Shown here: positions 51,477-58,529 of the stretch, piece by piece
Numbering within the stretch: the first letter of the stretch is position 1
How the letters are laid out: each line of letters starts with the position of its first letter
Source: Mesorhizobium sp. ORS 3324
Lineage (GTDB): Bacteria > Pseudomonadota > Alphaproteobacteria > Rhizobiales > Rhizobiaceae
Assembly: GCA_000824825.2 (NCBI GenBank)
Contig: LM655205.1
Coordinates: 20,811-84,810, forward strand
Direction of reading: 5' to 3'
DNA length: 64,000 nt
Program-made: the position numbers and the translations under genes
The notes under the pieces: generated by a model
Told to the model about the DNA's origin: nothing
What the model saw: only the letters and a program-made list of their open reading frames with translations
The model's database searches: none

Positions 51477-52444
51477 CACACGATCCGATCCGGCACCGGA
51501 CGCCCGTCGAAAAACGCGACAAGGTTCTCTACTGCCCGCATTCCCATGGCCACGCGGGTTTCTTTGGTCGCGCTGCCGAGGTGCGGCAAAAGCACGACGT
51601 TTTCCATATGCTTCAGCGGCTCAGGAATTTGAGGTTCGCCGTCAAATACGTCGAGCCCTGCACCGGCGATCTCGCCGCGCCTTAGCGCGTCGATCAAGGC
51701 GTTTTGGTCCACCACATCACCGCGGGCGGTGTTGATGAGGAAGGCGCCACGCTTCATCGCAGCCAGGCGGGAGGCGTTGATAAGGTGCCGGTTCTCAGCG
51801 CCGCCAGGACAGTGGAGCGACACGAAGTCCGCCTGTGCCAGCACCTCTTCCACGCTCGACAGTTGCCTGGCGCCCATGGCAACGATTTCTTCGTCATCCA
51901 CTTTCGAGCGATTGTAAAAGACCACGTTCATGCCGAAGCCGAACCGCGCACGTCGGGCGGTCGCTTTGCCGATCCGGCCCATTCCGATGACCCCAAGTGT
52001 TTTGCCGGAGACTTTCGAGCCAATCATGTGCGTCGGACACCAACCGGGCCATTCGCCGGCGCGCAATTGACGTTCCCCCTCGCCCGCGCGACGGGCCACC
52101 GAAAGCATCAGGCACATGGCGATGTCCGCAGTGCAATCGGTCAGCACACCAGGAGTATTGGTCACGGCGATCTCGTGCCTGCGTGCAGCGTCGATATCGA
52201 TATGACTGAAGCCGACGCCGAAATTGGCAATGACCTTGGTTCGAACCTTGGCTTCAGGGAAGACAGACGCCGACAAATTGTCACTGACAGTCGGCAAAAT
52301 CGCTTCAAAATCCCGGAACGCAGCCCTGAGTTCATTGGAAGTCAGCGGCGTATCATATCGATTGAGCGTTGTGTCGAACCGCTCGGCAAGTATCTGCTCG
52401 ACAGCCGCGGGCCAGCGGCGCGTGACTATAACGCGTGGTCTCAT
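51476..52444 (-). CDS. hprA: Hydroxypyruvate/glyoxylate reductase (D-2-hydroxyacid dehydrogenase)
   Basis: The 322-residue protein has the D-isomer-specific 2-hydroxyacid dehydrogenase layout: IANFGVGFSHIDIDAARRH, the NAD site GVIGMGRIGKATARRARFG (residues ~150-170), the Arg in INTARGDVVDQ and the catalytic His in LLPHLGSATKET. It reduces hydroxypyruvate to D-glycerate (or glyoxylate to glycolate). The coupled glycerate kinase and the adjacent remnant of serine-glyoxylate aminotransferase place it in the serine cycle. It starts 25 bases after the visible end of the sgaA remnant. Confidence 0.89.
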   Translation of the reverse strand: MRPRVIVTRRWPAAVEQILAERFDTTLNRYDTPLTSNELRAAFRDFEAILPTVSDNLSASVFPEAKVRTKVIANFGVGFSHIDIDAARRHEIAVTNTPGVLTDCTADIAMCLMLSVARRAGEGERQLRAGEWPGWCPTHMIGSKVSGKTLGVIGMGRIGKATARRARFGFGMNVVFYNRSKVDDEEIVAMGARQLSSVEEVLAQADFVSLHCPGGAENRHLINASRLAAMKRGAFLINTARGDVVDQNALIDALRRGEIAGAGLDVFDGEPQIPEPLKHMENVVLLPHLGSATKETRVAMGMRAVENLVAFFDGRPVPDRIV

Positions 52445-52469
52445 CTGAACCCCCTCATCAACGGAAGGA

Positions 52470-52684
52470 TGATCGTTAACGCCGCTTCAGGTGCCGGACG
52501 ACGGGAAGATGAAGACGCGGCCGGTCTCGTTCTTGAAGACCCGCTTGATGTCCTCGAACAGCGGCAGCGTCAGATTGGGGAAGGAGGCGGCGCGCATGTC
52601 TTCCATCGGCAGGTTCATGGCCTGCCGGACCTCTTCGGGAATGTTGGTCGATCCGGGGATGAAAAGATGGGTAAAGCCGGCCAT
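52470..52684 (-). pseudogene. sgaA: 5' remnant of serine-glyoxylate aminotransferase
   Basis: From ATG 52684 (GGAGG upstream) the frame encodes about 65 residues that match the N-terminus of SgaA: HLFIPGSTNIPEEVRQAMN, PNLTLPLFEDIKRVF and RVFIFPSSGT. A TGA follows at once. Beyond it, in a shifted frame, GAAGCGGCGTTAACG encodes EAALT, the expected continuation of the family motif GTGAWEAALT. This fits a short deletion plus loss of the rest of the ~400-residue gene. The order sgaA-hprA is typical of serine-cycle clusters. Confidence 0.8.
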
Positions 52685-53417
52685 AAAGAGGATCCTCCCG
52701 AAAGACTTCGCAGACAAAGTGCCCTGCCGAAGCCATCATCGAGATTGCCCATCCGCTCACAACACCTGTCCAGATAGATTCCATGAGCCTTCTGGCATTG
52801 GGTCGAGCCCACACTTTCAGAAGCCCCGATGCGCTTATCGGATAGGTCAGACCCTACCCGCCCGCCTCCGAGTTTGCCTTTGGCACCGGCAAACTAGGAA
52901 ACCGAACCCGCGCGCTGAGACTGCTGCCGGTGGGCGCAGAACGTGCCCGCGTGGGACGCTTTGAACTGCGACAGCATCAACCGGCCCGAGCCCAACGGAC
53001 CTTCCGACGGTTGAACATCCTACCAGTTGACGTGATGCGGCACCGCAAAGGCTGGTACAACCCGTCCAGTCATCGCACCCGAGCAGCGCATCCGCGATGA
53101 CTAACCGCTGTGGAACTTCGCGGGAACCGCGGCTTTCAAGATGCGGCAGCCGTTATGCTTTTGATGTTACAGGGAAATTTGGCCAGAATATCTCTGATGT
53201 TTCGGATCCATCGGCATCGGCCGAACGAATTTCGGTTATTCGGCCGAACAGCAACGCTTCGGAGGCGTCGCCGAAAAGTACCGTCGTCGATGCATTACGC
53301 GCCTCGCCGTGCGGCGTCACGCGGCAGCGAAATACTGACAAGAAGGGCCCCTCGTGCGCCTTGGGTTGCCCTGGCGACGGCCGACGCGAACCGGCGCGAA
53401 ACTCGCAGTACCTTCGC
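52685..53417. other. Degenerate spacer without a supported gene (733 bp)
   Basis: Short open frames occur on both strands but none matches a family, has a ribosome-binding site or carries a coherent codon pattern. A hairpin (AGTTTGCC at 52869-52876 with GGCAAACT at 52886-52893) is present. The stretch lies upstream of the broken sgaA and could be a scar of lost genes. Confidence 0.5.
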
Positions 53418-53702
53418 TCAAGCGAGACCGCTGTGATGCCGCCCGCTTGCTGCCACCGTCGCCGGGATCCGGGCCCGACGATAGGCATCCGGGATGGACA
53501 AAGCCCACACGAACAACCCGAACGCATGCCGCCCGATGTACGACTGCTCCGGTGTTGTCGTCATGTAGCTGATCACCGAAAAGAAAAGCACGAAGAAAGC
53601 AAACGCCAGCCCGCGCTTTGCGTCGCGTACGGCAAAGTGACCCGCCCCGGGGAAGAGTATCGCCAGAGCAAGGACCAGATGGGGATTGATTGGCTTGTCC
53701 AT
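53418..53702 (-). CDS. Small membrane protein, TM2-like
   Basis: The 94-residue protein has two or three hydrophobic segments: VLALAILFPGAGHFAV, AFAFFVLFFSVISYM and HAFGLFVWALSI. The PGAGHF then DAKRGLAF pattern resembles small inner-membrane proteins of the TM2/DUF6677 type, though no function is known. ATG 53702 has GAGGT upstream and follows the 232-residue protein by eight bases, so it is the last gene of the permease operon. Confidence 0.7.
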   Translation of the reverse strand: MDKPINPHLVLALAILFPGAGHFAVRDAKRGLAFAFFVLFFSVISYMTTTPEQSYIGRHAFGLFVWALSIPDAYRRARIPATVAASGRHHSGLA

Positions 53703-53710
53703 CGATGACC

Positions 53711-54409
53711 TCAGGCGGCTTCGTAAACTGGAATGGTGGGCTCGCCCGCAGCCAGCGCCTCGCTCAAGGACTTCGCTTCCATGACCGCCTTGCTGACGAG
53801 GTCGGCTGGAATCGTCGCAACGGCAAAGCGGATCTGCCGCAGGAATAGATGTGCTGCGCGCTCGCCCTGGGCGGCCTGACGGATCACCCGGGTGCCGCGC
53901 GGCGCAATGACGGCTTCCTTCACGCCCGGATCGGAAAAGAGGCTGCGGAACACCGTTGCGGTACGCTCGACCTGCCACGCGGTGGCGCGACCGTCGCCGC
54001 GCATCAATAGTGAAGTGTCAGTCTCCGGCGGCGCCATCCATTCAGGCAAGTCGTGAACGAGCGAATAATATTCGGCACCGGTCGGGCGGGCGAGCGCGCC
54101 GATCGCCGGCCGGTCGCTCTCGCGAAGCTCGCTTAGTGTCGCTCTGAGCCACAGCTGCGGCAGTCGGCGCGTCACCATGGTATCGGCAAGGAGCTCGACC
54201 CGGACCTGCCTGCCGTCCTCAAGGCGGCTTGTGAGAATGGGAAACTGGTCGGGAGCGAAGGTGATCCGAGCGTCTGGAAAAAGCGTCGCCGCCTCGTCAA
54301 GAAGCCTTCTGCGCTGCGCGAGGATGGCGCGATGGTCGCTGATCGCCCGCTTGCCAATCCAGGCACAGGCAGCGGCGACAAATGCGGCAAGAGCGATTGT
54401 GGTGATCAT
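53711..54409 (-). CDS. Hypothetical protein with one N-terminal membrane helix
   Basis: The 232-residue protein starts at ATG 54409 with AAGG nine bases upstream. Residues ~2-20 form a hydrophobic anchor (ITTIALAAFVAAACAWIG). The remaining ~210 residues are soluble, and no enzyme motif is recognised. It is translated 62 bases after the permease and directly before the small TM2-like protein. Its co-occurrence with the permease and three small membrane proteins suggests a membrane-associated accessory role. A search for other methylotroph clusters with this gene would test this. Confidence 0.65.
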   Translation of the reverse strand: MITTIALAAFVAAACAWIGKRAISDHRAILAQRRRLLDEAATLFPDARITFAPDQFPILTSRLEDGRQVRVELLADTMVTRRLPQLWLRATLSELRESDRPAIGALARPTGAEYYSLVHDLPEWMAPPETDTSLLMRGDGRATAWQVERTATVFRSLFSDPGVKEAVIAPRGTRVIRQAAQGERAAHLFLRQIRFAVATIPADLVSKAVMEAKSLSEALAAGEPTIPVYEAA

Positions 54410-54471
54410 TCGAGATCGCCTTGATGAGAACGTGGCGGCGCGGAAGGCCCACGCCGCCACGTTTAACGGGT

Positions 54472-55869
54472 TCAATAACCGGCGGGCTTCGGCCAGGGCA
54501 TGGTGAACTGGTCACCCCGACGCACGAACTGGTAGCGCCGGAAATGGAACCAGAGCGATGCCACGATGTAGAAGCACATCATCGCGCTGAGCTGCGTGCC
54601 GTAGCCGAGGAAAACGGCGAAATAGGCAGCAGCGCATAGCGTCAGAAGCACGATCACCGGCAGCGGGTGGAGCGGATGCACGTAACCGCGCTTGATCGTG
54701 TCGAGCGGCCACTTGCGCCGGAACATGACCATGTTGAAGGTCATGAAGGTGTATCCGAGCAGGCCCGACAAGATCGAGAAGGTCACGACCTGGTCGAGCG
54801 GCGCGCCGAGCGCGAAGATGAGCGCGATAGGAACCAGGAATACGATCGACCGGTACGGCGTGCGATAGACCGGGTGCACCGCGCCGAACCAACTCGGCAG
54901 ATAGCGGTCGCGGCCCATCGAGAACCAGGCGCGCGAGGCGTCGTTGATGCATCCGTTCGCCGAGGCGAGTGTAGAAAACATCGTACCGACGAAGAGCAGC
55001 ACCATCAATCCGGTGTTGCCCGTGACGCGCGCGGCGTCGAAGAGCGGCGTTCCGGCTTGACCGAGATATTCCCACGGCAGGAGGCCTGAGCAGACATACC
55101 AGGTCATGGTCGCGGCAATCAGCAGCGTCATGATGCCGGCCATGGTGCCGTAGGGCAGCGAACGCGCCGGCGACCGGACTTCTTCAGCCGCCTGGCAGGT
55201 TCCCTCGATGCCGAGATAGTACCACAAGCCGAAGTGCAGGGCCGCGACGATGCCGATCCAGCCATAGGGAAGCGGAGACGTCGTGATCGCCGAAAAGTCC
55301 ATCGGCACGGCGGACACACCGAGTTGCACCGAGACGAACAGGGCAATGATTGCCAGGAAGGCAATGGCCGTGATGACCAGATTGAAGGTCAGTGTCGCCA
55401 AGACGCCGCGGAAATTGAGCCACGCCAGGAACATGATGGAAAGGATGATGAACGGCTTCTGGTTGAGGCCGGTATGGCCCATCATCCCAGCGACCGTGTC
55501 GAGCAGATAGCCGACGGTGATCGCGTTGGCCGCCTCGAGCATGGTGTAGGCCATGACAAGAAACAGGCCGACATTGAAGGCCATCAACGGCCCCACGATG
55601 TGCTTGGCCTGAGCGTACTGGCCGCCAGCGGCGGCAATGGTCGACGTCACTTCGGAGTCGATCATCGCCACGCAGGTGTAGAGCAAACCAGCCACCCAGC
55701 AGGCGGCGAGCCCGGCGATCATGCCGCCTTTGCCGACAGAGAAGTTCCAGCCCATATATTCGCCGACGAGCACGATGCCGACGCCGAGCGCCCAGATATG
55801 CGCGGGCCCGAGAACGCGCAGGAGTTGAAGCCGCTCGGTCGCAGGTGCGGTCATAGTCACGTTTGCCAT
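54472..55869 (-). CDS. APC-superfamily permease (ethanolamine permease-like)
   Basis: The 465-residue permease has 12 hydrophobic segments. The N-terminus has HIWALGVGIVLVGEYMGWNF, and TM6 has FGLWYYLGIEGTCQAAEEV, as in ethanolamine and amino acid permeases of the EutP/APC group. GAGGGG lies six bases before ATG 55869. It is preceded by three small membrane genes on the same strand and lies inside the serine-cycle block, so a small amine such as methylamine or ethanolamine is a plausible substrate. It is distinct from the APC permease next to tdm. Confidence 0.84.
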   Translation of the reverse strand: MANVTMTAPATERLQLLRVLGPAHIWALGVGIVLVGEYMGWNFSVGKGGMIAGLAACWVAGLLYTCVAMIDSEVTSTIAAAGGQYAQAKHIVGPLMAFNVGLFLVMAYTMLEAANAITVGYLLDTVAGMMGHTGLNQKPFIILSIMFLAWLNFRGVLATLTFNLVITAIAFLAIIALFVSVQLGVSAVPMDFSAITTSPLPYGWIGIVAALHFGLWYYLGIEGTCQAAEEVRSPARSLPYGTMAGIMTLLIAATMTWYVCSGLLPWEYLGQAGTPLFDAARVTGNTGLMVLLFVGTMFSTLASANGCINDASRAWFSMGRDRYLPSWFGAVHPVYRTPYRSIVFLVPIALIFALGAPLDQVVTFSILSGLLGYTFMTFNMVMFRRKWPLDTIKRGYVHPLHPLPVIVLLTLCAAAYFAVFLGYGTQLSAMMCFYIVASLWFHFRRYQFVRRGDQFTMPWPKPAGY

Positions 55870-55879
55870 TTCCGTCCCC

Positions 55880-56047
55880 TCAGATCTGGTGGCGCTCGGC
55901 CGTCACCTCGATCTCGCCTTCGCGTGATGAGGTCAGCAACTCGTTGTCGTAGGTGGTGTCGATGCGAATGAGATTGATGAGCATCAGCGCACCGAACATG
56001 GCTGACAGGGCCCAGGCCACGTATTCAAGAATGTTCCAGATATCCAT
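55880..56047 (-). CDS. 55-residue single-helix membrane protein
   Basis: ATG 56047 with GGGGAGG six bases upstream opens a 55-codon frame: MDIWNILEYVAWALSAMF, then a hydrophobic stretch to LIRIDTTYDN and an acidic, polar tail ending in ERHQI. One membrane helix (residues ~8-27) is expected. The ribosome-binding site and the tight spacing (10 bases before the permease, 11 after the upstream gene) support a real gene. It may be a permease accessory peptide. Confidence 0.72.
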   Translation of the reverse strand: MDIWNILEYVAWALSAMFGALMLINLIRIDTTYDNELLTSSREGEIEVTAERHQI

Positions 56048-56058
56048 GACCGCCTCCC

Positions 56059-56442
56059 CTATCGCCGCTTTGGATCGAAGCGTTCTTCGATCACTTCGCG
56101 GTATTCCTTGTCGGAAAGCCGCACAACCAAGACAAAATAGCCAATCACCAGCACCGCCATGACGATCAGCGGGGCCCAGCTAAAACTGTAGTCGAAGCGG
56201 GCGGTGATGATGTCGTTCGCGGCAGCCGGGTCGGCAATTCCAATCGCCGCCCATTGCTTGGCTTCGGTCGCGTTCTGACCGAGCGCTTCCCAGGTCGGGT
56301 TGGCGATCGGGTTGGGCGTTTTGGCGGCGCCGGCAAAGCCCAGGTAAAGGGGCAGATAAAGGGCGCCCACAGTCAGCACGAGCAGGGTGATGACGTCGAA
56401 GACCTGCCCGGCGAGACCCTGTTTGGGAGGTTGATATGCCAT
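56059..56442 (-). CDS. Small two-helix membrane protein
   Basis: The 127-residue protein has two hydrophobic segments, VFDVITLLVLTVGALYLPLYL (residues ~15-35) and WAPLIVMAVLVIGYFVLVV (~89-107). Between them is a soluble ~50-residue loop that may face the periplasm. The tail (SDKEYREVIEERFDPKRR) is charged and should be cytoplasmic. No family is recognised. It sits between the 105- and 55-residue membrane proteins, with 11-base gaps on both sides. Confidence 0.72.
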   Translation of the reverse strand: MAYQPPKQGLAGQVFDVITLLVLTVGALYLPLYLGFAGAAKTPNPIANPTWEALGQNATEAKQWAAIGIADPAAANDIITARFDYSFSWAPLIVMAVLVIGYFVLVVRLSDKEYREVIEERFDPKRR

Positions 56443-56453
56443 TTGCTAGCTCC

Positions 56454-56771
56454 TTAGCCCCGGCGCCTGCGCATCTCGTCGAGATGCTTGATGTCAAGGC
56501 CGTAGATGAAATGCTTGTCTTCGGCATAGTGGCGCAGCATGGCGACTATGGCCGCCGTGTTGAAGACCAACACCAAGGCGCATGCGACCGACAGGATAAT
56601 GCGCATTGCGGGGATCGAGACGTACGGCCAGACGCTGAAGAGCGCGAACATAAGTGTGCCCCACAGCACGACAACGAAGGCCAACAGGCCTGCGCGATCG
56701 CGCGCGTGCATTTTGTCGATGCGCTGGTTGAGGCTGAGTTCGCCAGTTCGACTGCTGATTGCTGCTTCCAT
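56454..56771 (-). CDS. Small two-helix membrane protein, first gene of the permease operon
   Basis: The 105-residue protein starts at ATG 56771 with GGAGGAG six bases upstream. It has two membrane segments (AGLLAFVVVLWGTLMFALF at ~28-47, IILSVACALVLVFNTAAIV at ~57-78) and a charged tail with HYAEDKHFIYGLDIKHLDEMR. No known family is evident. It opens the operon of small proteins and permease and lies 80-100 bases after a promoter with two direct repeats. Confidence 0.72.
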   Translation of the reverse strand: MEAAISSRTGELSLNQRIDKMHARDRAGLLAFVVVLWGTLMFALFSVWPYVSIPAMRIILSVACALVLVFNTAAIVAMLRHYAEDKHFIYGLDIKHLDEMRRRRG

Positions 56772-56820
56772 TTGTTCTCCTCCGGACGGCCATTTTCGGC
56801 TTCGTTGCGCTTTTGCGGTA

Positions 56821-56872
56821 GGGAAAATTAATTTCCCTTCAGGAATATCCGGCAAAGTTAATTTCGTGTCAA
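56821..56872 (-). promoter_or_regulatory. Promoter with two direct repeats upstream of the small-membrane-protein operon
   Basis: Read leftward, TTGACA (56872-56867) is a strong -35. GAAATTAACTTTGCC (56865-56851) lies in the spacer and GAAATTAATTTTCCC (56835-56821) lies just past the -10 area (GATATT). The two 15-mers match at 12 positions and are 30 bases apart, about three helical turns. This suits a tandem operator. The rest of 56772-57189 (418 bp) holds no supported gene. Confidence 0.55.
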
Positions 56873-57189
56873 GCGACGCGGTGCAGATAGTGGATGGCGT
56901 CGGCAAGGCAGAGATGCTCCTGAACAGATTTGAACCCGGATATAGATTTCGCTTCGCGCGCCACGCGTTCGCCATCGTCTCCACAGGTCTGGGGGCCACG
57001 CTTTTCCGGTTGCGCGGAGCGGCTGCCGCAAGCTGCAAAGCCGCGTTGGGTTCCCAGCGGAAATGCGCTCGGCGATCAGAGCTTCCGGCGCTGATCCACC
57101 AACGGTTGAACGCGAGGTCGGTCACGCCGACCTGCTCGGCAAGACGTCAATTCCGACTTCGCCGGCGAACGCCTCTGCTCCGGCGACGA

Positions 57190-58494
57190 TCACTCGTAGA
57201 TCGGAAATCGGCCGACCAAATCCTGCACTTCCTCGCGCACAGCCGCCTCGATAGCTGCGTTGCCGGTCTCGCCTTTGGCAGCCAACCCATCAATGACGCA
57301 CATCGTCAGACGGCCGACTTGACGGAACTCGTCGGCGAGGAAACCGCGCGTCGTGCATGCCGGCGTCCCGAGCCGAACCCCGGATGTGACGGTCGGTCCC
57401 TGCGGATCGAAGGGGATGCCGTTCTTGTTGCAGGTGATGTGGGCGCGGCCAAGCGCGGTCTCGACCACCTTGCCAGTCAGACCCTTGCGCCGCAGGTCGA
57501 CCAGCATCAAATGCGTATCGGTGCCGCCTGAGACGATGTCGACACCGCCATTGGCAAGCGTCTCTGCAAGGATCTTGGCGTTGGCGACAACTTTTGCCGC
57601 GTAGGCCTTGAATTCCGGCGCCAGCGCCTCACCGAAGGCCACGGCCTTGGCAGCAATGACGTGCATCAACGGCCCACCCTGCAGACCAGGAAACACCGCC
57701 GAATTGATCTTCTTGCCGATCTCCTCGTCATTGGAGAGCACCATGCCGCCGCGCGGGCCGCGCAGGGTCTTGTGTGTGGTGGTGGTCACCACGTGAGCAT
57801 GGTCGAGCGGATTGGGGTGGACGCCGCCGGCCACGAGGCCGGCGAAATGCGCCATGTCCACGAATAGCTTGGCCCCAACCTCGTCGGCAATCTCACGAAA
57901 CGCTTTGAAATCGATAATGCGCGGATAGGCCGAGCCGCCGGCAAGGATCACCTTGGGCCGGTGCTTGCGCGCCAGGTCGCGCACTTCATCGAGGTCGATG
58001 CGATTGGTGTCAGGACGGACGCCATAGGAAACGACGTTGAACCACTTGCCGGACTGGTTGACCGGGGCGCCGTGTGTGAGATGCCCGCCGGCGGAGAGGT
58101 TAAGACCCAGAAAGGTATCGCCGGGCTGCATCAGCGCCATGAAGACCGACTGATTGGCCTGGCTGCCGGAGTTCGGCTGTACGTTGGCAAAAGAACAGCC
58201 AAACAGCGCCTTGGCACGCTCCCGCGCCAGATCCTCGACTTCGTCGACGAACTGGCAGCCGCCATAGTACCTGCGGCCGGGATAGCCCTCGGCATATTTG
58301 TTGGTCAGCACCGAACCCTGCGCCTCAAGCACCGCCTTGGAGACGATGTTTTCGGAAGCGATCAGCTCGATCTCGTTGCGCTGGCGCGAGAGCTCCCGCT
58401 GCATGGCGTCGCTGACGGCATGGTCCGCAACAGCTACTCCGGCGCGGAAGAAACGACTTGCCGCGCCGATGTCAGGTTTGGTCGAGATGTTCAT
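57190..58494 (-). CDS. glyA: Serine hydroxymethyltransferase
   Basis: The 434-residue PLP enzyme starts at ATG 58494, with GGGAGGAA upstream. It shows EIELIASENIVSKAVLEAQG, YYGGCQFVDEVE, and the PLP-lysine motif VVTTTTHKTLRGPRGG. It transfers the methylene carbon of methylene-THF to glycine, making serine, which is the entry reaction of the serine cycle. It lies 35 bases after ppc on the same strand. Location among hprA, gckA, ppc and folD suggests a cycle-dedicated copy, perhaps besides a housekeeping one. The longer frame upstream to 59001 is a shadow of ppc. Confidence 0.93.
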   Translation of the reverse strand: MNISTKPDIGAASRFFRAGVAVADHAVSDAMQRELSRQRNEIELIASENIVSKAVLEAQGSVLTNKYAEGYPGRRYYGGCQFVDEVEDLARERAKALFGCSFANVQPNSGSQANQSVFMALMQPGDTFLGLNLSAGGHLTHGAPVNQSGKWFNVVSYGVRPDTNRIDLDEVRDLARKHRPKVILAGGSAYPRIIDFKAFREIADEVGAKLFVDMAHFAGLVAGGVHPNPLDHAHVVTTTTHKTLRGPRGGMVLSNDEEIGKKINSAVFPGLQGGPLMHVIAAKAVAFGEALAPEFKAYAAKVVANAKILAETLANGGVDIVSGGTDTHLMLVDLRRKGLTGKVVETALGRAHITCNKNGIPFDPQGPTVTSGVRLGTPACTTRGFLADEFRQVGRLTMCVIDGLAAKGETGNAAIEAAVREEVQDLVGRFPIYE

Positions 58495-58529
58495 GAAGCT
58501 TCCTCCCTTGCGGCGCGAGGCCAAGATCG

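Noticed and set aside
53153..53527. 124-codon - strand ORF
   Set aside because: No ribosome-binding site, no family resemblance, and it overlaps the end of the better supported 94-residue gene.
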